Positions 1 to 10,514 of a DNA stretch of 64,000 nucleotides are shown one piece after another (within the stretch, counting starts at the first letter, position 1; each line of letters starts with the position of its first letter). Location: assembly GCA_015146655.1 (NCBI GenBank), contig VKHL01000086.1, forward strand, positions 1-64,000, in the 5' to 3' direction. The stretch is from Ochromonas danica. Taxonomy: Eukaryota; Sar; Chrysophyceae; Chromulinales; Chromulinaceae. A program made the position numbers and the translations under genes. Under the pieces are notes generated by a model that did no database searches, was not told the DNA's origin, and worked only from the letters and a program-made list of their open reading frames with translations.

Positions 1-479
1 TAGGAATATTTTCCTTTGAAATTTCGCTTAACCTCAGTTACTGAGGTGCATCGCTTATAGCAGCATTCTCCGATCTCGTCAAAAATCCGCAATGAAAACC
101 GTTCCGGCATCTTGAACGGTGGGAAGAGATATCAGATATATTCATCTGATCTCTCAGGGTTTCGACCCCAGAGGGACAGATGTTGTTCTGGAGAGCATCA
201 ACCTAATCCCTAGAGACACGCAACACCATGTGATAATGTCTTGGCTGGCGAAACATACGGACATAGAATGCAATGTCTGATCACCAACAAATCTATTTTA
301 AATGGAAACGAGAACCGTTGGTACAAGATTCCGGGATCAACACCAACAACTCTCGATGTACAGCCAGATAGTAGTAGTAATCACGAAGAACCAGACAGCA
401 ATGGAGTTATTAGAAAGGGATCCAAATCCTTTCATGTGGCAAGTGCAAAATCTCGTTTAATCAGTATGGCCAATTATAT

Positions 480-2051
480 TATTGGCGGCAGCGGGGGTGG
501 CCATATTGGTGCGTTCGCTCTCGAAAGTTTCCTTGGCTGGATTCACAGCAGCAGTAGCCAAGATGCTGAAAGGAACTACTCTACTAATAATAGATAATAT
601 GATGAGCCCTACTATATCAGCAAAAGCCATGCGAGTGGAGGCACATCTTAGTTCCGTCCAACTATGCAAAATTCTACTACTATCGGCTATGAATATCTTT
701 ATCTGTTATAAAATAGCCCCTTCACTATCTAAGGTCATACAAATCAAAGATCCTTTCAAGCCTGTTATCAAAGAAGAAACGATAAAAGTTGTAAAACGAA
801 GCTCTAATAAACAACAGGAAGTGGCAAAAGAAGAGGAGGTAGCAGTAGAAGATTTGTCCTTTACAACTATCCAATGGTGGTGGATTTCGCCTTGGGACGC
901 GCTATCATCAAGCACACGAAGGTGCTGTGCTGAAAATAAAACAGTTGGTGGAAAATATGAGAAGTGCATATCAATTACCGTTAATAATGCCGACTATGGC
1001 GGAGGAGATACCAAGCTAGTGGGAGTGTTCTCGTTCAGCCAAGAAGATGGACAGAAAAATTACTGTTGCTTGTCAACAGTATGCAGTCATGAAGACTACG
1101 AGGTTATTGCAAACACTTTCGCACCTCTTTTAAATGAGGAGATCAGCAAAATCAATTCAACCAGTTTTCTGGTTGTTTCAACAGACTGTTTATTACCAAT
1201 TCCACGTTGTATTATTATTCAGTATCCTTATGAATTGCGATGGCTAGCGATAGATAAAGACGGTGAAGACGAAACGGTAGTAGTACTTGGTACTTGCTAC
1301 TACGGTCACATAATAATAGATAAGTTTTCTGTTGTTGGAGTACAATACAACTACCACTTGCCAGATAGCAGCGCCGAAAGTATCAACAACCAACAAGGCG
1401 ATCTACAGGAAGGGGAAGAATATTTCTATGATGGTCCCTTTGCCATGTCATCGATAAAGGAAGTGTTCATATTGCCTTTGCAAACATTTGTATGCTGTGA
1501 TTTGAGTATGGGAATGTTATTACAAGGACGCCGTCACCACCACCACGCTCTCAGTAAATGCGTGCTTTGCAATCTGCTGTGCAAGTCTGATTGGAGGTGT
1601 GCTGCAACTCAGTGGCAAACCTCTGGACCACGAACTGCAAGACCATCATCGTTTTGGCAGCGCATCTACTACCAGCAAAACTTCGGAAACTTTAGGATTT
1701 GCGCACACCAAACCAAAGTTATTGCCCAACATTTCTCATCATCACGTTCTAGTGCCAATGCTACATATTATGCTCGGAATCCTGAACATACTTTACGACG
1801 AGATCTTTCAGTTTATTGCGTTCCATATAGAACAAGAGACAACTGAGATAATAGATTCCAGGAAAAAAGAGATCGAGATAATAGAATTGAACATATCGGA
1901 TGTTCTGTCATGTATCAAACACATTAGCGGAGAGATCGACGACACGAAAGAAGCATCAAAGAATCGGCAGTTAAGAAGCTGGACAATGTACATAAGAGTC
2001 ACTAACAAGACCTACGAAACCTACAGATCAAGCTGCGCAAAATATATTTGA
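480..2051 (+). mobile_element. Degenerate mobile-element-like ORF (unnamed family)
   Basis: A long coding-like stretch with no clear start codon. It contains a His/Cys patch (GRRHHHHALSKCVLCNL near 1530-1570) and, about 65 codons later in another frame, LLPNISHHHVLVPMLHIMLG followed by a Glu/Lys-rich coiled coil. The order Cys pair, then 'LLPxI...LHxxLGI', resembles uncharacterised element-borne ORFs that are common in algae, oomycetes and invertebrates; this is recall of a pattern, not a database match. Reading continuity is lost at about two or three places, so it looks like a broken copy. No terminal repeats were seen, and the left edge may lie outside the window. It could instead be a decayed lineage-specific host gene. 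Confidence 0.35.
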
Positions 2052-2342
2052 GTTCTGATTGCCCCCACCCAACCAAAGACAAACATATTTAAAGAATATA
2101 GTGTGGCAAAGGAAGCCCACAGCTCGCACCAACTAGTAGGCAATCACTGCACTTGCCAAGAGCCATGAAATACTACCGAAGATACTTGATTGCTTACTAT
2201 CATGCCCTCTATAGCAAAGGTTCTAAAGGATGTAAAAAGAACAAGACATTTCCACCTTGATATAGGAAAATTGTAGACACAAAGAAGAAATTCTAAATTT
2301 AGTGGGTGAGTCATAGTTCACTGAGAAGAAGTACTAAGTGTA

Positions 2343-2460
2343 ATGTGGAAGTTGCCTGGACATATTCTTCACAGTGTTTATGGAGAGTGGTTGGGATGGA
2401 AGGATCTGTCAAGGTTGGATGTTGCCTGTGTTGACAAGAGAAGTAGTACTAAGCTTGATT
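2343..2460 (+). pseudogene. F-box-like gene fragment (first exon only)
   Basis: ATG opens a 39-codon stretch beginning MWKLPGHILHSVYGEWLGW, then KDLSRLDVACVDK. The spacing 'LP..IL...Y..WL...DLSRLDVAC' is typical of an F-box-like N-terminus, where the domain binds SKP1 of SCF ubiquitin ligases. The segment ends at a good donor (GTAAGT at 2461). Nothing downstream continues it in a plausible frame before the LRRC45 gene begins on the other strand. It is probably a relic of a larger family, because such N-termini normally precede long LRR or repeat regions. The call is tentative. Confidence 0.35.
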
Positions 2461-2761
2461 GTAAGTCTCAATTACTATGCACTAAGCTCATTCGCTCTTC
2501 TCTGGTTCTGTCTTGTTTGTCACACTATTTTCGTTTTCGTTGGAAAAGTCTGTTTTTTAGCAGCATAAATGGTCTTTTCGGATTGCATGAACGAAGTTAT
2601 AGTAAATGACTGCTATAGTGAAGTTACTGTACAGTAAAACAATTCATTATAATTAACCTTACATAATTAACCTTGTATGAGAAGATTGGATGAGTTACAC
2701 TCGATTGATCAACAATTACTGTGTTATCGTTACCAGCAGCTACAATCACAGCAAAGCAATC

Positions 2762-5221
2762 TTATTTTGGGACAGCATCCAATATATTGAGATCAACTCG
2801 CATATGTTCAAACTGAGAGGCCACAGCACTGACAATGTTCTGACGGATAGTAGCATATTCCATCACTCGATTGGCCTTCAGTTGTGCGTAATCATCCTGT
2901 AACTTGGTGATATGAAGCTCCAGTTTGACTTTGCTGGCTTGCAGACCTTTCGCTTCACTACTCCATTTCTGTGCTTCATCACTAACAGCATCCAATCTAA
3001 CCAGTACAAACACAGAGGATTAGCTAAGCACCACCATCATACCATAAGACAATCATACTGTAACTCACCTTCGCTGAAGATCTTTCATCTCTAAAGCTTG
3101 TGTCTTCACTTGTGTCTCTTGAGCTGTTAACTGTGTACGCATTGTTGAGTTTTGTTCTCGTAGGCGTTGTAATTCATCTTGCATGCTTGTTAGTTGAGCA
3201 GTGACACGACTCATTGTTTCTTGATGCTCTTTCTGTTGCTGACTGAGTTCTCCTACCAATTGGTTACAACGAACCTCCAATTCTCCCTTTGCTGCTGTCA
3301 GAAGATCAATTCTAGACATCAGATGTATTTCATCATATTAGTCCAAGATAGTCAAAGAGACAGATTTTGTTTCATTTTCGATTATCCACAGTACTACTCA
3401 CCGCTGTCGAAGTTCGCGAAGTTGACTCTCTGCTCGCTCTTGTTCAGATTGTCGACAAGCACGCAGAGCTCCTTCATATGCTTCCTCCAACTCTCTCTTT
3501 TGATTGTCTAGCTCCTCTCTCAATGTGCAAATGATAGCTTGCAAGTTAGTGATATCTTTCGTCAGAATAGCATTCTTCTCCATGAGAGCTTGCATGGCTT
3601 GCAAGTGATTGTCTTGCAGTCTCTTTATGTCTTCTTCATGTGCTGTTTGAACTGCTGCTATCTCGCGTTGAGCTTCATCTCGTCGAAGACGTACTTCCTC
3701 TTCTAATGTCTTGATTCTCTCTGCTTGTCTATATCAGAACATCATGAGAAGGGTGATACTGTTGATGCCCATATATCAACAATGATCTACTGTATGCTAA
3801 CCTGTTCTTCTCAGAGGTTAGAGCAATTGTATCAGCTTTCATTTGTGATTCCTATATTAACAATATCATATTATGGGTGAGAATAACCGTAACACAACAT
3901 AGTATAGCAATGAGTGTATAGAGTATGGTAGGTATGGTCTAGTTACCGAAAGGGAATACTCTGTCAAACGAGTTCTCAAGAGTTTCAATTCTTCTAAATT
4001 GCGTTCTCTCTCTGTTGCTAATTGATCTTGCCAATGTTGACTTTGAATCTTCAGTTGTTCATGTTCATCCTATACCATAACATCATCCATAACCATTGTT
4101 ATTATATATTGAGATATCGAGTGTATGTACAGTGGACATATATATTGTATGTATGGTGTATATATGTGTGTGCATGTTCAGTTGTGTATGCAAGTGTGTA
4201 TGTACAGTATATATTGTATACGGAAATGTATATGCATATGTACATATAGTACATGTATATATAGTACATGTATATGTATGTATGTTTGTCTAAGTGTGTA
4301 GTGGATGAATACCTGTAGTCGAAGGTGTTGGTCTTGAAGAGTTTCTCTTTGCAATATAGCATCTTTAGCTTGTGCTTCCTTTTCTTGCATCATTTTCATA
4401 GCTTCTGCTACTAACTCAGCTCTTTCTTTCTCCCAAGCAGCAACAAAAGCAGCTTTCTCATCAATAAGGATAGACAATCGCATGGAAGTATGTTGATACT
4501 GCTCATCTAACTGAGCATTCTTATATTGTTCTCTACTTAATACTTGTTCAAGTTCTGTTACTCGAAGAAGTGATCCACCTAGCTGTCGCTGTAGATCTGC
4601 TATGGTTCCATGCAATTGTGAGATTTGTGCTTTGAGCTCTAAGAGATCTTTAGAGAGAAGCTCTCGTTGAACCTCTGCAGGCACTTCAGGAGTCTTTGGA
4701 AGAGGTGCAACTTGTTGTTCCTCCTTAGTCATCCATGCAGACAGTGTAGACAGAACTGACTCGCTGACGAGGTTGCCAGAGATTAGCAGTTGGAGACGAG
4801 GTCTACGCTCTAGAAGAGCATACTTGAAAGAGAGAGCTCCTTGGTCATCTATCTTATTCCAGCGAAGGTCTAAGGTGGTTAGAGTCATATTGACTTTGAG
4901 ACTGTCAGCTAAGGCCATGGCACCATCACTGCCAATTGTGTTGTTCTTCAAATCCAGATGTGTCAGAGTGTGATTAGCAGTCAGTGCTCTGGCTAGACAG
5001 TCAGCACCTTGTGATCCGATAAAGTTCCATTCCATAGAGAGAAAGACTACTGAAGAGTTCTGGTCGAGGAAGTCAGCGACTGTCTGTGCACCTGATCGAC
5101 CAAGATTGTTGCCACGAAGTAGTAAACGCTTCTTCTTCACAGATTTGAGTTGTTCGCACAGGTCATTAATCTTCTCATCTCCTATGAACTTATCAGAGAA
5201 GATTAACTCTTCTGTATCCAT
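2762..5221 (-). CDS. LRRC45: LRRC45-like centrosomal linker protein, six exons
   Basis: Exons 5221-4313, 4069-3947, 3851-3802, 3728-3402, 3311-3069 and 2996-2762 join in frame to 628 residues. Residues 1-190 hold ribonuclease-inhibitor-type leucine-rich repeats (LSMEWNFIG, LTHLDLKNNTIG, LTTLDLRWNKI); the rest is almost continuous heptad coiled coil. Human LRRC45 (about 670 residues) has the same architecture and the same 'LEWN...LDLRNN...LDLRWN' series, and works in centrosome cohesion and ciliogenesis. ATG 5221 is the first true ATG of the frame. Intron 1 (4070-4312) is a tract of alternating TATG/TGTA. The gene is likely shared by ciliated cells and fits with CFAP52 and TBCCD1 elsewhere in the window. 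Confidence 0.8.
4080..4300. repeat. Alternating purine-pyrimidine tract (TATG/TGTA) in LRRC45 intron 1
   Basis: About 200 bp of imperfect ATGTAT/GTGTATGTAC repeats, dominated by alternating purine and pyrimidine. The tract lies wholly inside the first LRRC45 intron. Small ORFs predicted across it are repeat artefacts. Confidence 0.7.
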
Positions 5222-5687
5222 CTCCACTTCTCTGTCGATCGACTGTTATCTCTGTAGTCTACAGTAGTTGTTGTTTTGTTGTTGTTGATGAAGCCAACCG
5301 TTGCTGCGGAGAAACGCTAGTTGGGAAAGAAACGCGTTTCTACCCCTAAGTTAACTTAACTAGTCTGCTAGACCAGTGATTGGATGGAGAGTGTTTCCTC
5401 CTGTTGTAATCATCCACTTGTCTCCATCACAATCAGTTGTTATTGTGTCTGCTTTAGTCTGCCAATAACAACAGTTATGTCAAGTTAGACACTACCAAAC
5501 CAAGAAAACCCTCAAACAACAACTGTCAGCAGTTAGGTTTACCGAGATGTAGTGGTGCATAATGGCGGATATCTGTTGTACTGCGCAAATATCCCTATGA
5601 GGAATCTCATGACGCCAAGTCATGTGTAGGTACTGCTAACCTGACAAATTTGGTAAGGAGTACATTTGGTCTAGACTATTTGGTCTA
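5222..5687. other. Intergenic: LRRC45 promoter side and POP4 3' side
   Basis: 466 bp with no convincing coding exon. The right half has three near repeats of TTTGGTCTA around 5665-5700, just beyond the POP4 stop codon. The left half must contain the LRRC45 promoter; no specific element can be assigned. Confidence 0.5.
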
Positions 5688-6963
5688 CTATTTGGTCTCA
5701 GAGGATTGGGTAGTTGGTAAGAAGTGCTTGCCATAGAGTAGCATGATACGAGCCTGGCCACCAGAAAGACTTACTCCAATGCGATCCACAAGATGACGAT
5801 TCTTACCCTCTCCTCCTTCATTCTCACTATTCACCACCACTGAGGAGGTGACAGAACTGCCTTTCGCAGGTATTTGAATAGCCAACACTACTTCGCGTTG
5901 ATCGACTTTGATCACCTTATGAGTCTTGAGATACTCTTGATTCACTTTCTTTTTCTTCTTTGCTACATGGACATCTTCTCTTCTCCCTTCCCCTTCCCCG
6001 CAGTTGTTAGAGTTGTTTGTATTGGGCTTGGTGGGCTGAGAGCGATTGTGTAAGAGATGCAGAGTGTGTCCACTATGAGCAATGACCACTGCCTCCACAC
6101 CCACTAGCACTGCGCGGGTGCTCTGATGGATAGACACCTTTGCACCCACAAGCTCTAGACTCTCCAACCTGCCAAGACAAAAACAAAACTCAATCAAATA
6201 AAACACTAAGACACAGTCCTTAGAAGAGCAAAGAACTACCTGGCCTCTAGCTGACTATCTCCCTTCGAACCTGTTATGACAGCCAAAGCATATCGCCACC
6301 ACATAGTATGGATAGAAGAAAGGTAATCATAATCAAAGATAGCGTCGTAGTCGACAAAGTGAGGCGTCAGTCCACGTTTCTTCATTTGTCGATTAGAGAG
6401 GCGTTGTTGCTGTTTTTCTCGCCTAGTACCCATACAAATTAACATGGAAAGAGCAAGTTGAGAGATGGTTTGCCCACTCACCGCTGGATCTTGGTGAGCG
6501 CCTTGTTGGCTCTGAGCTGAGTCTTCACGTTGTCCAGGATGAGTGCCTTGCTCTGCAGACAATCGCGATAGTGCTCACGAGAGCGATCGCTGGACTCTCC
6601 CATGAGGTTCAAGAGAGCCTCTACACTGCGATACATCATAGCCTTGAACGACTGCCCAGCAGTGTTGGACTGGGTCTGTGTGGAGGATGGTTCTGTCTTG
6701 ACAGCGCTGGTAGAGAAGGAGGAGGAAGAGGAGGAGGAAGGAGCCTGTTCGTCCATAGACTTGCTCTTCTTCATCATAGGAGTAGTCTCACCAGAAAGCT
6801 TGCGCTTTTTATCGCTCACGACGACTTCTTCATTCTTCTTGACTGGAGCAGTCTTGCCTGGGGTAGTGGACTGACCGAAAGACTGCTGAAGAGATTGAAG
6901 GATATTCGCTCTTGACTGAGCTCGTATACGCGCTGCATCGAGAATCTTGTTTCCAGACTCCAT
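5688..6963 (-). CDS. POP4: Ribonuclease P/MRP subunit p29 (Rpp29/POP4)
   Basis: Exons 6963-6482, 6422-6240 and 6168-5688 give 381 residues. The Rpp29/Pop4 core is clear. It has a basic helix (RLSNRQMKKRGLTPHF), the 'LSSIHTMWWRYA' helix (family: LHxLWxxY), then the Sm-like barrel LVGAKVSIHQS, AVVIAHSGHTLHLL, KVIKVDQREVVLAIQIP and a terminal YGKHFLPT. The subunit binds the RNA of RNase P and RNase MRP in the nucleus for pre-tRNA 5' processing and pre-rRNA cleavage. A low-complexity Ser/Glu/Lys N-terminal extension and an insert (Asn/Glu/Lys-rich) inside the barrel make it longer than the human protein (220). The start is the first ATG; the frame extends upstream only through a TTG. Confidence 0.82.
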
Positions 6964-7020
6964 AACCAAAACAATGGATAAAGAAACAATTCAACCAAAA
7001 TGAATGGACATTTGGAGATA

Positions 7021-7042
7021 TTCCATGGAATTGCATGGAATC
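7021..7042. promoter_or_regulatory. TTCCATGGAA palindrome with an adjacent half-site, upstream of POP4
   Basis: A perfect palindrome TTCCATGGAA followed directly by TTGCATGGAATCC, about 60-80 bp upstream of the POP4 start. Related TGGAAT/ATTCCA sites recur at 8371-8400, 31396-31410 and 46280-46376, all outside coding sequence. A regulatory role is inferred only from position and repetition. Confidence 0.3.
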
Positions 7043-7236
7043 CACAACTCGATTTTCCTGTTTTGGTTATCATTGTCATTAACAGTTCTAGAGTTGAAAT
7101 GAATTATAGTGATTAACTTCTCCTTCACTGTGAAGACTATTGTGTCTTAATAAAATAACTCTGTCCATTATCATCTGTGTCCTCAGATTAGCAGATGTGT
7201 TCAACAACTACTAGAGTATTAAAGAGATATGTTAAA

Positions 7237-8234
7237 TTAGCCAGTGGAATGGGGAATTCGTAATGGTGTTTCACAAACTGGGCACATATCAGAGGGCACA
7301 GTACAGAGTAAACTTAGGCAAACACTGCACATATGTGCGAACTCCACGGGCTTCTGATGGCAATGGCAGGAGGCTTTGAAATCCACCATTTTCTATCCCA
7401 GCAGAAGAAAAGAAAGTTAGAGTATCACAACGTACTGTGCAACAGCATTTCAGAGTGAATAATACCTGCGAGGGATTAGAGAGGAGCTGTCTGGTCTTGC
7501 GGTCTGCTAGAAAGTATGTAGTGAGCATCGCGGCGAGATCTCCGCCATCGCCATGCCGCACATAAAGTCCCTCGGCAAGGAAGCAAACTTGTTGCAGGAG
7601 ATGAGAGTCAAAGGAGGAACACAGTAAGGCATCCACCACTACTTCCATCTTTTGAGCACTGCCATCCATGACCAACCGTTAGAGAAACACAAGGCAAAGC
7701 TAATGGGCAGTAGATTCACTACCTGAAGATGCAGTTCATGAGAGCGTTGTAGTTCTGTGGTCGATCTTTGTCAAATTGTAATAATAGCACACGTGCTTGT
7801 GTTCTGCTACCCACACCCTCCTGCTCCTGCTGATCCTGCTGCTGCTGTCGAACAATAGTAAGAGCTGTGGATAAGGCAGATGAAAGATGTCTCTTGGAAG
7901 ACTTCTTCGTGTGCAGTAGTTCTCGTTCCTCTTCCACCGCCACGGCGACTTTCTCCACCACCACCTGAGAGAGCACAGGCAGGTGAGGCAGATAGCTCAT
8001 CTTCGCACTGCTTGAGTCATCAGTCTGAGGATAAATGAGCTTGGTTGAGGAGAGCCCATGTGTGAGGAAAGCCAGTCTATTCTCTCTGTGCTGGAAGGCG
8101 AAGGAGTGTAGGAACGGCAGAAGAGAATGAATCAGACTACTCACTGTAAGTGAACCACTCGATGCTCTAGAATTAACATAAGATAATAAAGACTCTAAAT
8201 CTAATAAAACAATTAGAAAAGAAGGTGAAGACAT
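7237..8234 (-). CDS. GTF2H3: TFIIH core subunit p34/Tfb4
   Basis: Exons 8234-7723, 7658-7466 and 7392-7237 encode 286 residues; human p34 has 308. The N-terminus (SPSFLIVLLDLESLL) is the von Willebrand A-like strand of Tfb4. The family signature is formed across the exon 1/2 junction as MNCIFSAQKMEV. The middle has LAEGLYVRHGDGGDLAAML, like 'GGLYLxxP...LLQYL'. The last exon is a zinc-binding C-terminus with CHCH, CSVCLSLLC and CPVC. The protein acts in the XPB/XPD complex in transcription initiation and nucleotide excision repair. An upstream in-frame extension to 8384 was rejected because MSSPSFLIV aligns best as the start. Confidence 0.88.
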
Positions 8235-8510
8235 CCTCCCATCCCTTCTTTCTCTCTTCACATTCATCTCATCACTCACCCCACCCAAAAAGCTAAAATG
8301 CCACATTACCAGATTTCCAAATTTGATGGTTTGGTGCCACGCCAGCAAAGTCCCAAGAATGGATGAGGTGCGTGGAATCTGCAATGGAATGCGTGGAATG
8401 TCAAATGCTGCAGTGCGTCAGAAGTTGCAACTGCTCCAGAACTTCCGATCAAGTCAGAATCGAAACATATCGTTGCAATTGACATTTCCTGGGAAGGAAC
8501 TGTATAAGAA
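8235..8510. promoter_or_regulatory. Divergent promoter between GTF2H3 and a TPR gene
   Basis: 276 bp separate the two start codons. A cluster of three TGGAAT boxes lies at 8371-8400 in imperfect tandem; they resemble half of the TTCCATGGAA palindrome seen elsewhere. No TATA box is convincing. Confidence 0.4.
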
Positions 8511-9329
8511 ATGGGAGGAGGAGTAAGTTCTCAAAAGAGTAAAATACTGCAGCAATCAATTGAACAAGAGCATCATCATCATCATCCTCACAACTACTAC
8601 CACTACAGATTTGATGAGATGGAACAATCATTAACCTGTCGCTCCACCCACTCTTTAATCGAAGAGTTCACAGCAGAGGGTGATTTAAATGCTCTAGAAG
8701 AAGTCTGGCTTGAGTCTGTTGAAGAATACAAGTCTAAACTAGGTCCACATCACTATCGCACCAGAGAAGCGATGAATGCTCTGGCTGCTATTCATATCCA
8801 ACAAGATCATCCAGAAAAAGCTGAGAGACTTTACTTGGAAGTTCTAAAGAGTTCACGAGATGCTCTAGGCTCTAAGCATGTTGAGTCTATTAGAGCGTAT
8901 TATAACCTGGGAGAGACCATGCTCAAGACAAAGAAGTTCCACCAGGCAAATGTCTGGTTACTCTCCTGCTTTCTCTCTCAACAGGATCTACTTGGTATTC
9001 ATCATCCTGATACTTTACTCACTCTACGATATTTGATTTCATCACAAGCAGGTTGTGGTAAATATATAGAAGCAGAAAGATTGTTGAAATCAACTTTGGA
9101 TAAACTCTTTCTCTCGTTAGAAGCGAATCCTGTACATATTATTGATTTCTCTTATCTGTTATGTGATATCTATTATGCGGTTGGTCGTTTTGAAGAAGCG
9201 ATAGCACTTTGTCAAGATTGTATTGAAATGTCCAAGGTATTGGGAGTCGATAGTACACACTTGTTGGATGCTAAACAACGATTTGAACGAGCGCTGACTG
9301 AAAGAAATTGTGTAAAACATATGTTATAG
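8511..9329 (+). CDS. Kinesin-light-chain-like TPR protein, possibly N-myristoylated
   Basis: A single-exon gene of 272 residues. It starts MGGGVSSQKSK, which fits the N-myristoylation rule (Gly2, small residues, Ser6), then has a His/Tyr-rich linker. From about residue 60 come four to five 42-residue TPR units of the KLC/NPHP3 type (YKSKLGPHHYRTREAMNALA, AERLYLEVLKSSRDALG, SVDAL-like repeats to residue 260). Such repeats mediate protein binding; no catalytic domain is present. A membrane-tethered adaptor is inferred. GTAAGT at 8524 would be a good splice donor, but translation through it is open and in frame, so no intron was called. Confidence 0.6.
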   Translation: MGGGVSSQKSKILQQSIEQEHHHHHPHNYYHYRFDEMEQSLTCRSTHSLIEEFTAEGDLNALEEVWLESVEEYKSKLGPHHYRTREAMNALAAIHIQQDHPEKAERLYLEVLKSSRDALGSKHVESIRAYYNLGETMLKTKKFHQANVWLLSCFLSQQDLLGIHHPDTLLTLRYLISSQAGCGKYIEAERLLKSTLDKLFLSLEANPVHIIDFSYLLCDIYYAVGRFEEAIALCQDCIEMSKVLGVDSTHLLDAKQRFERALTERNCVKHML

Positions 9330-9519
9330 GTTAACATATGGATTACTTTGCATTTGCATGTGATTATTATTGATTATTGATTACTGTGTACTGTGTACTG
9401 TGATATTATTGGAACTCATTGTATATTATGAATGATGATTGTACTGTATATATTATTGTGATTATATAGTTTCAGTTCAGCTTTTCTTCTACTTTTATAC
9501 TTGTGGTTGAGATCCTTCT

Positions 9520-9879
9520 TTAGTATTTCATCATGTCTGAAGCAGATCTTAGCTTTCTGCAGTAATCAATCCTTTCTTCTATGACTCCATGGCGTTTCAG
9601 CCAGTGGACAACAAATCCGGATATGATGTAGTTTGTAAAGAACAATCCTTGATAGTATCGTAGTCTATCAATATATTGTGGCTTATAATCAATAGTGTAA
9701 CTGTCATAACGGCCTTTGTCGTTGTTGTGGTGTGAGTATTAAATTGTGCTGTATTGGTCAAAATCAAATTAGTTACCAAATTCATAATTCAAGTAGAATA
9801 CAATGGGATGGGGGTGGGAGAATATTTACATCATCATCATCATGATAACATATCCACCACTGCTATAGGAAGGATTCAT
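9520..9879 (-). CDS. Unrecognised small gene, C-terminal exon well supported
   Basis: The strongest part is 9713-9520, a 65-codon exon ending at TAA with coding-like content (RYDSYTIDYKPQYIDRLRYY, then FFTNYIISGFVVHWLKRHGV). An upstream segment ending TTT G at a GTAACT donor joins it in matching phase (NYEF|GRYDSY). In that same frame, ATG at 9879 opens MNPSYSSGGYVI and a run of five Met codons from an ATG repeat. However, an in-frame TAA directly after the run separates the two parts, so the true 5' end is unknown. The product looks like a small protein with one hydrophobic helix. It was not recognised. It lies 100 bp downstream of the SVIP-like gene, on the same strand. Confidence 0.4.
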
Positions 9880-9982
9880 CCCCACTATATATATAAACAA
9901 TACTAACAACTAGACTACAATGATAACAATTATCATAACAGCGAGACCAAACCAGCAGGTACTAGCAGTGCTGTGCTGCAGT

Positions 9983-10387
9983 TCAGACTGTCCACTTGAG
10001 TGCAGGAGGTCCACCTAAGTCAGCATTCTTCTTCTCTGCCTGTTCTAATGCCTTTGATTTGACCTTGAGTTTCTCTCCTCCCCCACCTTGTTGGAATTGA
10101 CGCGATCTTTGCTCTGCTGCTTCAGCCTGTGCAAGACAACATCACTATGGCATGTCACAGTAGGTCATCTGGCATGTCAGCTTACCTGCAACTTTCTACG
10201 TCTTTCTAACTCCTCTGGAGAAAGCTGTTTTCCATCATATCATCACATGACATTCAGACAGATCAGAGACAAACACAACCACAATGGAGAGAGATAGTGT
10301 CATCTTTACATATTCATTGGAGTTTCCTCCTCCATCTCTATAGGCAACAGATCCTTCATTAGCTTTTTTCCCACAGCAGTTTCCCAT
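9983..10387 (-). CDS. SVIP: SVIP-like small p97/VCP-interacting protein
   Basis: A small three-exon gene: 10387-10310, 10224-10186 and 10126-9983, giving 86 residues. It begins MGNCCGKK: Gly2 for myristoylation, then two Cys suited to palmitoylation. Residues 36-46 (RKLQAEAAEQR) match the VCP-interacting motif RxxxxxAAxxR exactly. A charged helix follows, and the end PPALKWTV parallels the GGLRWTVS end of animal SVIP (77 residues). SVIP tethers the AAA ATPase p97 to ER and lysosomal membranes and restrains ER-associated degradation; the same role is inferred here. All three exons are in phase with clean GT-AG sites. Each exon is too short to stand out as an ORF, so the gene is easily missed. 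Confidence 0.75.
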
Positions 10388-10514
10388 TGGAGTTTCTTAC
10401 TGGACTATCCAATATTGATTGATCTGGATAGGAAGGAGAAGGGAATATTGTTATAATCCCACGCAATCCAAGGCAACACAACAATAGTACCACACCACAA
10501 CAGTGCGACACAAT

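Noticed and set aside
150-180. GGGTTTCGACCCC as a tRNA T-arm
   Set aside because: The loop has the wrong spacing and there is no acceptor or anticodon stem around it.
8524-8529. GTAAGT as a splice donor six codons before the end of a glycine run in the TPR gene
   Set aside because: The frame stays open and the MGGGVSS start is sensible; no acceptor is needed.
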